The notes under the pieces were generated by a model. It did no database searches, was not told the origin of the DNA, and saw nothing but the letters and a program-made list of their open reading frames with translations. Source: Sphingomonas sp. Leaf343 (GTDB taxonomy: Bacteria > Pseudomonadota > Alphaproteobacteria > Sphingomonadales > Sphingomonadaceae). Taken from it: a stretch of DNA of 64,000 nt. The DNA lies in the NCBI RefSeq assembly GCF_001423765.1, contig NZ_LMPG01000010.1:1220-65219 (forward strand). The letters run 5' to 3'. This document shows positions 8,350 to 18,198 of this stretch, in pieces. Both the position numbers and the translations under genes were made by a program. Position 1 is the stretch's first letter. Each line of letters begins with the position of its first letter.

Positions 8350-10437
8350 ATGCGTAAGCCGTTTGCTGGTTTCGTACTGTTTGCTTCCACGGTGTCTTCC
8401 CTCGCCATCGCCCAGACCACGCCGGCCCGTCAGGCCGAGCAGACCCGCACCGTCGCCAGGGCGGCGCAGGGCCCCGTCACCCCCGCCACCGCCGACAAGC
8501 CGCAACTCGGCACGTTCGGGTTCGACATGGCCGGCCGCGACCTGTCGGTGCAGCCGGGCGTCGACTTTTTCGATTATGCCAGCGGAACATGGTACAAGAA
8601 CACCGCCATCCCGGCCGATCGGTCGACCTACGGCATGTTCCACGTCCTGCAGGACCTGTCGCTGAGCCGCACGCGCGGCATCCTGGAAGACGCATCGAAG
8701 CGTCCCGGCGACAAGATCGGCGACTATTACGCCAGCTTCATGGATCAGGCGGCGGCCGATACGAAGGGCGTCACCCCCGTCAAGCCGTGGCTGGCCGCCG
8801 TCAAGGCCGCGCCGACCAGGGAAGCGCTGCTGCTGGAGATGGCGAAGCTCCAGCGTCAGGGCGTCGGCGGCTTCTTCGGCATGGGCGTCGGCCCGGATGA
8901 CAAGGACCCGAACACTTACGCGGTCAGCTTCGGACAGGCCGGCCTCGGCCTGCCGGATCGCGATTACTATCTGAAGGATGACGCGAAGCTCGCCGCCGTC
9001 CGCACCGCCTATCAGGCGTATGTCGCCAGGATGCTGGGCTTCGCGGGCGAACCGGGGGCGGAAGCGCGCGCGGCTGCGGTCGTGAACCTCGAAAAGGCGA
9101 TCGCGACCGCGCACTGGACGCGGATCGAAAGCCGCGATGCGGACAAGACGTACAACCGCTGGACCGCCGCCGATTTCGCCGCGAAGGCTCCGGGCATCGC
9201 CTGGGGTCCGTACATGACCGCCCTCGGCGTCGCCGGTCGCCCCTATTACATCGTGTCGCAGCCGAGCGCGGTGACGGGGGAGGCGAAGGTCTTCGCCGAT
9301 GCGCCGCTGCCGGTGCTGCGCGACTACGCCGCGCTGCGCGTCATGCGGGCGTTCGCGCCCTATCTGTCGAACGAGATCGAAAAGGCGAACTTCGCCTTCT
9401 ACGGAACGACCCTGTCGGGCGCCCCGCAGCAGCAGGATCGGTGGAAGCGCGGCGTCGGCACCGTCTCCGGTGGTCTGGGCGAGGCGATCGGCCAGCAATA
9501 TGTCGCGAAGTATTTCCCGCCCGAATCCAAGGCGGCGATCGACGCGCTGGTGAAGAACGTGATCGTCGCGATGGGCGATCGCCTCGACAAGCTGGAATGG
9601 ATGGCCCCCGAGACCAAGGCGAAGGCGCGCCGGAAGCTGGCCGCGTTCACGCCCAAGATCGGCTATCCCGACACGTGGCGCGATTATTCGACGCTTCAGG
9701 TCAGGCGCGACGACCTCGTCGGCAACGTCGCCCGCGCCAACGCCTTCGAATATCAGCGCGAACTGGGCAAGCTCGGCCAGCCGATCGATCGCGGCGAGTG
9801 GTTCATGACGCCCATGACGATCAACGCCTACGCCAACCCGGTGATGAACGAGATCGTGTTCCCCGCCGCGATCCTCCAGCCGCCCTTCTTCGATCCGAAG
9901 GCCGATCCGGCGGTGAACTATGGCGGCATCGGCGCGGTGATCGGGCATGAGATCAGCCACCATTTCGACGATCAGGGCCGCAAATATGACGAGACCGGCA
10001 AACTGACCGACTGGTGGACGCCACAGGACGTAAGCCGCTTCAAGGCGTTCACCGACGCACTGGTGGCGCAGTACGACGCCTACGAACCGCTGCCCGGCCA
10101 GCACATCCAGGGTGGCCTGACGCTCGGGGAGAATATCGCCGATCTCGCCGGACTGACAGTGGCGCTCGACGCATACCACCGCTCGCTCGGTGGCAAGCCC
10201 GCGCCGGTGATCGACGGGACCACGGGCGACCAGCGTTTCTATTACGGCTGGGCGCAGGTTTGGCGCATCAAGTTCCGCGAGCAGGCGCTGCAGCAGACGT
10301 TGCTCTCCGATCCGCACTCGCCGGGCCATTACCGCGCGTGGACGGTTCGCAACCTCGATCCGTGGTATGCGGCCTTCGGTGCGAAGCCGGGGCAGGCGAT
10401 GTACCTGCCGCCGGCCCAGCGTATCCGCATCTGGTGA
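8350..10437 (+). CDS. M13-family zinc metallopeptidase (neprilysin-like, PepO type)
   Basis: A 695-residue exported endopeptidase. A signal peptide (KPFAGFVLFASTVSSLAIAQ) ends around residue 22. The N-terminal domain has the M13 pattern DFFDYASGTWYKNTAIPADRS, split here as DFFDYASGTW then YKNTAIPADRS. Zinc ligands are the histidines of HEISHHF (H533 and H537, catalytic E534) and E594 in GENIADLAG. FREQALQQTLLSDPHSPGHYR near the C-terminus (FREQALQQTLLS then DPHSPGHYR) is also typical. It should degrade small peptides in the periplasm. AAAGGA precedes the ATG. Confidence 0.94.
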   Translation: MRKPFAGFVLFASTVSSLAIAQTTPARQAEQTRTVARAAQGPVTPATADKPQLGTFGFDMAGRDLSVQPGVDFFDYASGTWYKNTAIPADRSTYGMFHVLQDLSLSRTRGILEDASKRPGDKIGDYYASFMDQAAADTKGVTPVKPWLAAVKAAPTREALLLEMAKLQRQGVGGFFGMGVGPDDKDPNTYAVSFGQAGLGLPDRDYYLKDDAKLAAVRTAYQAYVARMLGFAGEPGAEARAAAVVNLEKAIATAHWTRIESRDADKTYNRWTAADFAAKAPGIAWGPYMTALGVAGRPYYIVSQPSAVTGEAKVFADAPLPVLRDYAALRVMRAFAPYLSNEIEKANFAFYGTTLSGAPQQQDRWKRGVGTVSGGLGEAIGQQYVAKYFPPESKAAIDALVKNVIVAMGDRLDKLEWMAPETKAKARRKLAAFTPKIGYPDTWRDYSTLQVRRDDLVGNVARANAFEYQRELGKLGQPIDRGEWFMTPMTINAYANPVMNEIVFPAAILQPPFFDPKADPAVNYGGIGAVIGHEISHHFDDQGRKYDETGKLTDWWTPQDVSRFKAFTDALVAQYDAYEPLPGQHIQGGLTLGENIADLAGLTVALDAYHRSLGGKPAPVIDGTTGDQRFYYGWAQVWRIKFREQALQQTLLSDPHSPGHYRAWTVRNLDPWYAAFGAKPGQAMYLPPAQRIRIW

Positions 10438-10445
10438 TGGCTCGA

Positions 10446-10475
10446 TCCCCTCCCGCGGGCGTCCGTGGGAGGGGA
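10446..10475 (+). terminator. Strong hairpin after the M13 peptidase gene
   Basis: Arms of 13 bases (10446-10458 and 10463-10475) pair with one G-U wobble around a four-base loop, starting eight bases after the stop codon. There is no long T-run. It probably ends the peptidase transcript before cckA. Confidence 0.6.
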
Positions 10476-10517
10476 TATGCTTGACGAGTCCCGCACTCCC
10501 GCCCGAAGGCTGGTGCA

Positions 10518-12893
10518 ATGACAACCCTCGGCCTGTCTCCCGTTCGTCTTGCGGCCCTGATCGCGGTCGCCGCCGGTATCGCGGCGGCGGTGCTGGTCCT
10601 GCTGCTGACCGGAAGCTGGATCGCGGCGGCGGGGTTTCTGGGCGGTGCGGTCGTGCTGGTCGGCATCGTCGCGGCGTGGCGGCTGCTGGCTCCGGTGCGC
10701 GAGCCGGACGGCAGGGCGGTCGACTGGAACGTCACGCGCGCGGTGGCCGCCGCCAGCGCCGATGCCGTCGCGGTCACCGACCGGGCCGGGCGTCTGGTCT
10801 GCGCCAACGACGCCTACGAATATATCTTCGGCGACTTTCCGACCCCGCCGGCGCTGCCGATCGGGGAAACCGGCGTCGCCGCGCTCAGCCAGGCGGGTCG
10901 GCTGGCATGGCGTGACGGCACGGCCACGATCGACCGGCTGGTCGTGGAGGGCAGCGTCCTGATCGCCACCGTGACGCGGGCCGGCGAAGAGGCCGACATG
11001 CTCGTCTGGCGCTTCGCGGCGGCACCGGAGCAGGACGTCACGACGACGGCGGAGTCGCTGATCGGTGGCGACACCGGCGACCGTCTCGGCCAGTCGGGGA
11101 TCATGGCGGCGCTCCTTCACAGCGACGGCCGCGTCCGGGCCGCCAACCGCGCGCTGACGCTGCGCGCGACCGGGGGCGACGCCACGATCCGCCACCGCGA
11201 TTTCGCGCATTTCCTCATCACCGACAGCCGCGGGCTGCTCCGGTTCGAACGTGAGGGGCTGGAGGGGACACCGCTCCGCCTGTTGCAGGTCCCGTTTCTG
11301 GAGGGGGAGGACTCTCCCATCCTGATCGTCCTGCTCGACGATCGCGAGGATGCGCCCGCGATCGGTGCGTCGGCGTCCGCGCATGTGCGCAGTCTGGTGT
11401 CGCTGATGCCGTTCGGCATGGCGTTGGTCGATCGCGACGGGCGCTTCCTGCAAATGAACGACTCGTTCGTCCGTGCCGCGTCGGTCGATCCGCAGGCACC
11501 GCCGCTGTATCCGGGCGACCTCGTCGTGCGCGAGGACAAGGCTGCGGTGGCCGACGCGATCCGTCGCTTTGCGGGCGGCGCGACGCACTCGGCCGATATG
11601 GCGGTGCGGCTGAAGGATCATCCCGACGAACCGGTCGCGCTGACGATCGCCGGCGCGCGGGGGCTGGGCGATGCGGCGGTGTTGCTGAGCCTGAAGGACA
11701 ATAGCGAGGAAAGCCGCCTGAAGCGCGAGGTGGCGCAGGCGACCAAGATGCAGGCGGTCGGCCAGCTCGCCGGCGGCGTCGCGCATGATTTCAACAACAT
11801 CCTGACCGCGATCCTCGGCCATTGCGACCTGATGCTGATGCGCCATTCGCCGGGCGACAGCGATTACGACGACATCCAGCAGATCCGCACCAATTCCAAC
11901 CGCGCCGCCGGCCTGACCCGCCAGCTGCTCGCCTTCAGCCGGCAGCAGACGCTGCGTCCGCAGATCCTGCAATTGCCCGACGTCGTGTCGGAGGTGTCGA
12001 ACCTTCTGAAGCGTCTGATGGGCGAGACGGTGAAGCTCGACGTGACGCACGGTCGCAATCTCGGGCCGGTGCGCGCCGATCCGGGGCAGCTGGAGCAGGT
12101 CGTCGTCAACCTCGCGGTCAATGCGCGGGACGCGATCATGACGGCGCACCCCCGCGGCGGCGGCACGCTGACGATCCAGACGCGGTCGGTGACGGCGGCG
12201 GAGGTGCGGGCGATGGGGTCCGACATCCTGCCCGCCGCCGACTACACGGCGCTGTCCGTGACCGATACCGGCACCGGCATCCCCGCCGATATCCTGCCCA
12301 AGATCTTCGAACCGTTCTTCACCACCAAGGAACTGGGCAAGGGTACCGGGCTCGGCCTCTCCACCGTCTATGGCATCGTCAAACAGTCGGGCGGCTGGAT
12401 CTTTGCGGATTCCCGGCCGGGGCAGGGCGCCACTTTCACGATGTACCTGCCCGTCCACACCGCCCCCGAAACCCCGGTGCTGCCCGCCAAGCCGACGCTG
12501 CGCGAGACGCCGAAGGGCGAGACATGGGCGCAGGGGACCGTGCTGCTGGTCGAGGACGAGGATATGGTTCGCGCCGTCGCCGAGCGCGCGCTGGCACGGC
12601 AGGGCTATACCGTCGTTACCGCCGACAACGGCGAGGTGGCGCTGGAGGTGCTGGCGCGGATCGAGCGGCCGGACCTGCTCATCTCCGACGTCGTCATGCC
12701 GACGATGGACGGGCCGACGATGGTCCGTCATGCCCGCGAACGCTATCCGGACCTGCCGGTGCTGTTCATGTCGGGCTATGCCGAGGAGCAATTGCGCAAA
12801 TCGATCGACCTCGACAACGTCGCCTTCCTGCCGAAACCGTTTTCCGTTCAGCAATTGTGGGAAGCCGCGCGGGACGCGCTCGCTCCGCGTTGA
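10518..12893 (+). CDS. cckA: Cell-cycle hybrid histidine kinase CckA
   Basis: A 791-residue membrane hybrid kinase. Two N-terminal membrane helices (about residues 11-55) are followed by two PAS-like regions and a HisKA domain with the H-box [17 protein letters not shown] (H423). An HATPase_c domain follows with [20 protein letters not shown] (GTGIPADI then [12 protein letters not shown]) and [13 protein letters not shown]. The C-terminal receiver has phospho-acceptor D724 in LISDVVMP. The H-box and overall order match CckA, which sends phosphate through ChpT to CtrA and CpdR in alphaproteobacteria; the partner genes are not in this window. A receiver gene follows 66 bases downstream. Confidence 0.9.
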   Translation: MTTLGLSPVRLAALIAVAAGIAAAVLVLLLTGSWIAAAGFLGGAVVLVGIVAAWRLLAPVREPDGRAVDWNVTRAVAAASADAVAVTDRAGRLVCANDAYEYIFGDFPTPPALPIGETGVAALSQAGRLAWRDGTATIDRLVVEGSVLIATVTRAGEEADMLVWRFAAAPEQDVTTTAESLIGGDTGDRLGQSGIMAALLHSDGRVRAANRALTLRATGGDATIRHRDFAHFLITDSRGLLRFEREGLEGTPLRLLQVPFLEGEDSPILIVLLDDREDAPAIGASASAHVRSLVSLMPFGMALVDRDGRFLQMNDSFVRAASVDPQAPPLYPGDLVVREDKAAVADAIRRFAGGATHSADMAVRLKDHPDEPVALTIAGARGLGDAAVLLSLKDNSEESRLKREVAQATKMQAVGQLAGGVAHDFNNILTAILGHCDLMLMRHSPGDSDYDDIQQIRTNSNRAAGLTRQLLAFSRQQTLRPQILQLPDVVSEVSNLLKRLMGETVKLDVTHGRNLGPVRADPGQLEQVVVNLAVNARDAIMTAHPRGGGTLTIQTRSVTAAEVRAMGSDILPAADYTALSVTDTGTGIPADILPKIFEPFFTTKELGKGTGLGLSTVYGIVKQSGGWIFADSRPGQGATFTMYLPVHTAPETPVLPAKPTLRETPKGETWAQGTVLLVEDEDMVRAVAERALARQGYTVVTADNGEVALEVLARIERPDLLISDVVMPTMDGPTMVRHARERYPDLPVLFMSGYAEEQLRKSIDLDNVAFLPKPFSVQQLWEAARDALAPR

Positions 12894-12959
12894 CGTGCGT
12901 TAATCGGGATTGGGCAAACCATTGCGTCTCCGTCCCGATCGGGGCTAAGGCATCAGGCG

Positions 12960-13310
12960 ATGACTGCCCCGAAGCACATCCTCATCGTTGAGGACGAACC
13001 CCTGATCGCCATGATGCTCGAGGATTTCCTCGAGGTGCTGGACCAGAGCGTCGCCGGCAGCTGCGACAGCGTGACCGCGGCACTGGGGCGGATCGACGGG
13101 GGCGGCATCGACGCCGCGATCCTCGATGTCAACCTGCGGGGCGGCGAGAAGAGCACACCCGTCGCCGAAGCGCTGGCTGCGGCCGGGATACCGTTCGTAT
13201 TCGCGACCGGCGGCAGCGACGACAGCGTCGACCAACGCTTCCGCGACCGTCCGGTCCTGCAAAAGCCGTTCACCATGGACGGCGTCGAAAAGGCACTTGC
13301 GGCGCTCTGA
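12960..13310 (+). CDS. Single-domain response regulator of the FAT GUY type
   Basis: A 116-residue stand-alone receiver with no output domain. Acidic pocket E11/D12, phospho-acceptor D56 in AAILDVNL, and lysine K102 in LQKPF are present. Residues 78-85 read PFVFATGG, matching the PFxFATG(G/Y) signature of the alphaproteobacterial FAT GUY receivers, a group that includes Sphingomonas SdrG and Caulobacter MrrA, linked to the general stress response. It lies 66 bases downstream of cckA on the same strand. Its kinase and target are not evident from sequence; a phosphate-relay or sink role is inferred. Confidence 0.88.
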   Translation: MTAPKHILIVEDEPLIAMMLEDFLEVLDQSVAGSCDSVTAALGRIDGGGIDAAILDVNLRGGEKSTPVAEALAAAGIPFVFATGGSDDSVDQRFRDRPVLQKPFTMDGVEKALAAL

Positions 13311-13479
13311 GGCGATCTGACGGCCGAGGTCGAAACGCCTTCCGCGCTCCGCCCGTACGGCAAAAAGTTCGGCCTCCGGCCGCAAAGGTGCTGGTCGCGA
13401 GGTCAGCCGTCGCTCGGGGGAACGGCGACGTCGCGCTATGGCGGGCTTCGGCGGCCGCCCTGCGCGACCGCCCGATTCG

Positions 13480-14586
13480 TCAAGCTCGCCGCAAGCTGTC
13501 GGCCGGCACGATCGTCGTCGCGCCGTCGCCGGTCGTGACCGCGTAGGTGAAGCCGGGTTGCAGCGCGAAGGCGCCCACATCGCCATCGCGGCCGATCGCC
13601 AGGAAGCCGACCTGCGCATCCTTCACCGCATCGCCGCGCAGGCGGACGATATGCTCCACCGCCTCGCGACAGGCCGCCGCCGCGCTCATCCCACCGCGCA
13701 TCGATGCCACCACCCGGGCGGTTCCCGCGATCCGCGTGACCTCCTCGCCGACACCCGTCGCGGTGGCGGCCCCCACGCCCGCCTCCACGAACAGGCCCGA
13801 GCCGACCTGCGGACTGTCGCCGACGCGGCCGCGTATCTTGAACGCCATGCCGGACGTGGTGCACGCACCGGCGAACCGGCCGTCCGCGCCGCGCCCGATG
13901 ATGCCGATCGTGTCGTGGTCCAGCGCCGATCCGCGCGTGCCGCCGATCCGGTTCTCGACGTTCGCTTCGGGCTTGTAACGCGCGGTCTTCAGCCACTCGC
14001 GCCAGGCCTTTTCCGATTCCGGAGTCAGCAGGGTCCGGGTCGGAAAGCCCTGTGCCAGCGCGAACTGGCGCGCGCCGGTGCCGACCAGGAACGTGTGCGG
14101 CGTCTTGTCCATCACCGCACGGGCGACGGAGACGGCGTGCATCACGTCCTCCAGCGCCGCGACCGCGCCGACATTGCCACGATCGTCCATGATGACCGCG
14201 TCGAGCGTCACGTGCCCGTCGCGATCGGGATATCCGCTATAGCCCACGGAATGGTTGGCGGGGTCCGCCTCCGGCACTCTGGCCCCGGCTTCGATCGCGT
14301 CCAGCAAGGTCCCGCCGGTCCGCAGTCGCGCGATCGCCGCCGCATTCGCCGCAGCGCCGAAGTCCCATGTCGATACGATCAAGGGGCCGACCGGCGGCAT
14401 CATGACCGCTCCCGCCCGCGTACCCCCCAGCGTGGCGACCGGGAGCGTACCGGCCGCCGCGACGCCGAACAGGACGCGACGGCGGGCGAACCCGTTCACG
14501 GCCGCACGGCCGTCGCTGATACCCTCGAACGGTTCATGACCCCTGTTGTCCCGACCCGTCCTGCTGGTTCGAACCTTGATATCCAT
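13480..14586 (-). CDS. N4-(beta-N-acetylglucosaminyl)-L-asparaginase family (Ntn hydrolase)
   Basis: A 368-residue protein of the glycosylasparaginase/isoaspartyl peptidase family. Matches run in order: STWDFGAAANAAAIARL, then SVGYSGYPDRDGHVTLDAVIMD (SVGYSGYPDRDG then HVTLDAVIMD), HTFLVGTGARQFALAQGF, and the autocleavage site HDTIGIIG, whose threonine becomes the N-terminal nucleophile after self-processing. CTTSGMAFK and GDSPQVGSGLFV complete the active site. A twin-Arg-like ARRRVLFG followed by a hydrophobic stretch near residues 33-58 suggests export through Tat. The substrate (glycoasparagine, asparagine or isoaspartyl peptides) is not certain. Divergent from ilvD. Confidence 0.88.
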   Translation of the reverse strand: MDIKVRTSRTGRDNRGHEPFEGISDGRAAVNGFARRRVLFGVAAAGTLPVATLGGTRAGAVMMPPVGPLIVSTWDFGAAANAAAIARLRTGGTLLDAIEAGARVPEADPANHSVGYSGYPDRDGHVTLDAVIMDDRGNVGAVAALEDVMHAVSVARAVMDKTPHTFLVGTGARQFALAQGFPTRTLLTPESEKAWREWLKTARYKPEANVENRIGGTRGSALDHDTIGIIGRGADGRFAGACTTSGMAFKIRGRVGDSPQVGSGLFVEAGVGAATATGVGEEVTRIAGTARVVASMRGGMSAAAACREAVEHIVRLRGDAVKDAQVGFLAIGRDGDVGAFALQPGFTYAVTTGDGATTIVPADSLRRA

Positions 14587-14712
14587 CGGCGCTGTCTTTC
14601 AAAATAAGGGTTCACTTTACAACAAACTCGGGAAGTTGGGCCACGGTCTGTTGCAGGTGGCAGACGAAAGAAGCTTGCGCGGATCGCCCTCCCGGCGACA
14701 TAGGCTGTCGCC

Positions 14713-16431
14713 ATGACTCAGTTCGATAAAGCCCGGCTGCCCAGCCGTCACGTCTCCGTCGGCCCGGAACGTGCGCCGCACCGTTCCTATTACTACGCAA
14801 TGGGAATCACGGAGGACGAGATCGCCCGCCCGTTCGTGGCGCTCGCCTCCGCCGGCAACAACTCCGCACCCTGCAACACCACGCTCGACGCGCAGGCCGA
14901 TGCCGCGCAGGCAGGGGTGATCCAGGGCGGCGGTCTGCCGCGCCGGTTCAACACGATCACCGTCACCGACGGAATCGCCATGGGCCATCAGGGGATGAAG
15001 GCGTCGCTGGTCAGCCGTGAGGTGATCGCGGACTCGGTCGAATTGTCGGTGCGCGGCCACTGTTACGATGCGCTGGTCGGCTTCGCCGGATGCGACAAGT
15101 CCCTGCCGGGCATGATGATGGCGATGCTGCGCCTGAATATTCCGTCGATCTTCGTCTATGGCGGCTCGATCCTGCCCGGCCGGTACAAGGACCGCGACGT
15201 CACCGTGGTCGACGTGTTCGAGGTCGTCGGCAAATACGCCGCCGGTGCCTGCCCGATCGAGGAAGTCCACGCCCTGGAGAAAGTAGCATGCCCCGGCCAC
15301 GGCGCATGCGGGGGCCAGTTCACCGCGAACACGATGGCCTGCGTGGGCGAGGCGATCGGCCTGTCGCTGCCGAACAGCAACATGGTGCCCGCACCCTATA
15401 CCACGCGCGAGCAGATCGCCGTCGCGGCGGGTGCGCAGGTCATGGAACTGGTCGCCCGCAATCTCCGCCCGCGCGACATCTGCACGCGCGAGGCGTTCAT
15501 CAACGCCGCCCGCGTGGTCGCGGCGACCGGCGGCTCGACCAACGCCGCGCTGCACCTGCCGGCGATGGCCAGTGAGGCGGGGATCGACTTCGACCTGTTC
15601 GACGTCGCGGAGGCGTTCAAATCGACGCCCTACATCGCCGACCTGAAACCCGGCGGGCAGTATGTGGCGAAGGACATGTACGAGGCGGGCGGCGTCTATA
15701 TGCTGATGAAGACGATGCTGGCCGGCGGACTGCTGAACGGCGACTGCGTCACGGTGACCGGCAGGACGCTGAGCGAGAACATCGATCAGGTGACGTGGAA
15801 CCCCGACCAGAAGGTCATCTATGACGTTAGGACGCCGCTCAGCCCCACCGGCGGTGTCGTCGGCCTGCGCGGCAGCCTCGCCCCCGACGGCGCGATCGTG
15901 AAGGTCGCGGGCATGCACCGCCTCCAGTTCGAGGGGCCGGCGCGCTGCTTCGACTGCGAGGAGGACGCCTTCGCCGCGGTCGAGGCCCGCTCGATCGTCG
16001 AGGGCGAAGTCGTCATCATCCGCTACGAAGGGCCAAAGGGGGGACCCGGCATGCGCGAGATGCTGTCGACCACCGCCGCGCTCTACGGATTGGGCATGGG
16101 CGAGAAGGTGGCGCTCATCACCGATGGCCGGTTCTCGGGCGCGACACGTGGCTTCTGCATCGGCCATGTCGGTCCCGAAGCCGCGGAGGGCGGTCCGATC
16201 GCGCTGGTCGAGAATGGCGATACGATCCGCATCGATGCGGACGCGGGCACGATCGACCTGCTCGTCGAGGATGCCATCCTCGCCGAACGCCGCGCGAAGT
16301 GGCAACCGCGGGCCAACGACTATCAATCGGGCGTGCTGTGGCGCTACGCCCGCAACGTCGGCCCGGCGTACAAGGGCGCGCTGACCCATCCGGGCGCGCA
16401 GGCGGAGACCCATGTCTATGCGGATATCTGA
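14713..16431 (+). CDS. ilvD: Dihydroxy-acid dehydratase
   Basis: A 572-residue Fe-S enzyme that dehydrates dihydroxy-isovalerate and dihydroxy-methylvalerate to the 2-keto acids of valine and isoleucine synthesis. Cluster-ligand cysteines are seen in [20 protein letters not shown] and [16 protein letters not shown]. The C-terminal part has [10 protein letters not shown] and [16 protein letters not shown]. Length is normal. The lipoprotein gene starts inside its last codons, so it probably heads a four-gene operon with the lipoprotein, NAD(P)HX repair and methyltransferase genes. Confidence 0.96.
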   Translation: MTQFDKARLPSRHVSVGPERAPHRSYYYAMGITEDEIARPFVALASAGNNSAPCNTTLDAQADAAQAGVIQGGGLPRRFNTITVTDGIAMGHQGMKASLVSREVIADSVELSVRGHCYDALVGFAGCDKSLPGMMMAMLRLNIPSIFVYGGSILPGRYKDRDVTVVDVFEVVGKYAAGACPIEEVHALEKVACPGHGACGGQFTANTMACVGEAIGLSLPNSNMVPAPYTTREQIAVAAGAQVMELVARNLRPRDICTREAFINAARVVAATGGSTNAALHLPAMASEAGIDFDLFDVAEAFKSTPYIADLKPGGQYVAKDMYEAGGVYMLMKTMLAGGLLNGDCVTVTGRTLSENIDQVTWNPDQKVIYDVRTPLSPTGGVVGLRGSLAPDGAIVKVAGMHRLQFEGPARCFDCEEDAFAAVEARSIVEGEVVIIRYEGPKGGPGMREMLSTTAALYGLGMGEKVALITDGRFSGATRGFCIGHVGPEAAEGGPIALVENGDTIRIDADAGTIDLLVEDAILAERRAKWQPRANDYQSGVLWRYARNVGPAYKGALTHPGAQAETHVYADI

Positions 16432-16828
16432 CCGCAGCGTCGCAGGAAGTGTCGCCGCACTCCTGCTCACCGCCTGCAGCCAGGGCAGCACCACCGACAC
16501 GGAGGTACTGGCGAACGCGGAGGCGCAGCAGGGCGTCGCGGCGGCGGAGGACGGCCGTATCCTGTGTGCGCGCGGCGATGCGCCGCTCGCGCGCAGTTGC
16601 ACGGTCGAACAGACGCAAGGGGAGGCGGGGAAGGATGGAACGGTCCTGACGCTCCGCCACCCCGACGGTGCCTTCCGGCGCTTCACCGTCACGACCGACG
16701 GTCGTGGCGTCATTCCGGCGGACGGTGCCGAGGGGGCCAGGGTGACGATCGTCGAGCCCGGCGTGATCGAGGTGAACGTCGCCGGTGACCGCTATCGCCT
16801 GCCGGCCACGGTGAAGGCGAACCCGTGA
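16412..16828 (+). CDS. Small lipoprotein, unknown function
   Basis: A 138-residue protein with a short lipoprotein signal: charged start MSMRISDRS, hydrophobic [10 protein letters not shown], and lipobox LTAC with Cys near residue 22. The mature part has two further cysteines (ILCARGD, RSCTVE) and a beta-rich pattern [18 protein letters not shown] ([10 protein letters not shown] then TVTTDGRG). The start overlaps the ilvD 3' end by 20 bases (14 if the ATG at 16418 is used), and its stop overlaps the next GTG start. I do not recognise the family. Tight overlap on both sides argues it is expressed. Confidence 0.8.
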   Translation: MSMRISDRSVAGSVAALLLTACSQGSTTDTEVLANAEAQQGVAAAEDGRILCARGDAPLARSCTVEQTQGEAGKDGTVLTLRHPDGAFRRFTVTTDGRGVIPADGAEGARVTIVEPGVIEVNVAGDRYRLPATVKANP

Positions 16829-18198
16829 TCCCGCTCGCCGGGCGACCGATCCTGACCGCGGCGCAGATGCGCGCAGCGGAGGCGGCGCACGGCGACCTCG
16901 CTGGATTGATGGAGCGGGCCGGGGAGGGGATAGCGGCCGTCGTCCACCGGCTCGCCGCCGGTGCGGAGGTGCTTATCCTCTGCGGACCCGGCAACAATGG
17001 CGGCGACGGCTATGTCGCGGCGCGCTCGCTGGCGGAGCAGGGGCATGCGGTCCGCGTGGCCGCCGCCGCACGGCCAAATACCGACCTCGCCCGCGCCGCC
17101 GCCGATCGCTGGACCGGCGCGGTCGAACGGCTGGCCGATGTCGCGCCGGCACCGATCCTGATCGACGCACTGTTCGGCACCGGCCTGTCGCGCCCGCTGG
17201 CCAATGACGTGGCGCATCATCTCCATCGGCTCGCAGCCCCCGCGCGGCTGGCGATCGCCGTCGACCTGCCGAGCGGCGTCGCCACTGACGACGGCGGCGT
17301 TCTGAGCAAGCCGCCCTTCGCCGACCTGACGCTGGCGCTGGGCCACGCCAAGCCCGCTCACCTCCTGCAACCCGCCGCGCGCTACAGCCGCAATGTCCGT
17401 ATCATCGACATCCTCCCTCCCTCGCCCGCTGGCAGGGCGAAGGATGAGGACGGCCGGACGACGGTCCTGTCGCGCCCCGATCTCCCCGACCCCGGCCCCG
17501 ATTCGCACAAGTTCACCCGCGGCATGGTCGCGGTCGTCGCCGGCGCGATGCCCGGCGCATCCGACCTCGCCAGCCTCGCCGCGATGCGCGCCGGCGCTGG
17601 CTATGTCCTCCATCTCGGCGACGCCACGGGCACTCCGCACGCGCTCGTCCGCAAATCGTACAGCGACGCCGCGCTCCACGATCCCCGCATCGGTACGGTC
17701 GTCATCGGCCCCGGCCTCGGCCGCGACGACACCGCCCGCGCCCGCCTCGCCGCCGCGCTCGCCAGCGGTCGTCCCCTCGTGGTCGACGGCGACGCTCTCC
17801 ACCTGTTCGACCCCGACGCACCCCGCCGCGCGCCGGCGATCCTCACGCCGCACGGGGGCGAGTTCGAGGCGCTGTTCGGCCACACCCACGGCAGCAAGAT
17901 CGACCGCGCCCGCGCCGCCGCCGCCCGTGCCGGCGCCGTCGTCATCTACAAAGGCCCCGACACCGTCATCGCAGCACCGGACGGTCGCGTCGTGGTCGGC
18001 GGCGATGCCAGCGACTGGCTGTCCACCGCAGGCACCGGCGACGTCCTGGCCGGCGCGACCGGGGCGATGCTGGCGAGCGGCCTTGATCCGTTCGCTGCCG
18101 CCTGCGCCGCGGTGTGGCTGCACGGAGAGGCCGCGCGCCTCTGCGGACGGTCCTTCATTGCCGACGACCTCGCCGCCGCGCTATCGCGCGTCCGATGA
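16825..18198 (+). CDS. nnr: Bifunctional NAD(P)H-hydrate epimerase / dehydratase
   Basis: A 457-residue fusion that repairs hydrated NAD(P)H. The N-terminal YjeF epimerase domain (about 1-205) has CGPGNNGGDGYVAARSLAEQ (CGPGNNGGDG then YVAARSLAEQ) and VDLPSGVATDDG. The C-terminal ribokinase-like dehydratase domain (about 225-455) has HKFTRGMVAVVAGAMPGASD (HKFTRGMVAV then VAGAMPGASD), GPGLGRDD, LTPHGGEFEALFG and the catalytic AGTGDVLAGATGAML. The start is GTG at 16825, overlapping the lipoprotein stop by four bases (GTGA). The epimerase half (NnrE) and dehydratase half (NnrD) are separate genes in some organisms. Confidence 0.94.
   Translation: MIPLAGRPILTAAQMRAAEAAHGDLAGLMERAGEGIAAVVHRLAAGAEVLILCGPGNNGGDGYVAARSLAEQGHAVRVAAAARPNTDLARAAADRWTGAVERLADVAPAPILIDALFGTGLSRPLANDVAHHLHRLAAPARLAIAVDLPSGVATDDGGVLSKPPFADLTLALGHAKPAHLLQPAARYSRNVRIIDILPPSPAGRAKDEDGRTTVLSRPDLPDPGPDSHKFTRGMVAVVAGAMPGASDLASLAAMRAGAGYVLHLGDATGTPHALVRKSYSDAALHDPRIGTVVIGPGLGRDDTARARLAAALASGRPLVVDGDALHLFDPDAPRRAPAILTPHGGEFEALFGHTHGSKIDRARAAAARAGAVVIYKGPDTVIAAPDGRVVVGGDASDWLSTAGTGDVLAGATGAMLASGLDPFAAACAAVWLHGEAARLCGRSFIADDLAAALSRVR

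Noticed and set aside
8014..10524. Minus-strand open frame of 836 codons opposite the M13 peptidase
   Set aside because: Shadow frame: no motif, skewed amino-acid content, fully covered by a clear gene on the other strand.
10329..12854. Minus-strand open frame of 841 codons opposite cckA
   Set aside because: Antisense to a confident hybrid kinase; no recognisable domain and His/Arg-rich low-complexity sequence.
14617..16713. Minus-strand open frame of 698 codons opposite ilvD
   Set aside because: Shadow frame of ilvD with no start signal or motif.
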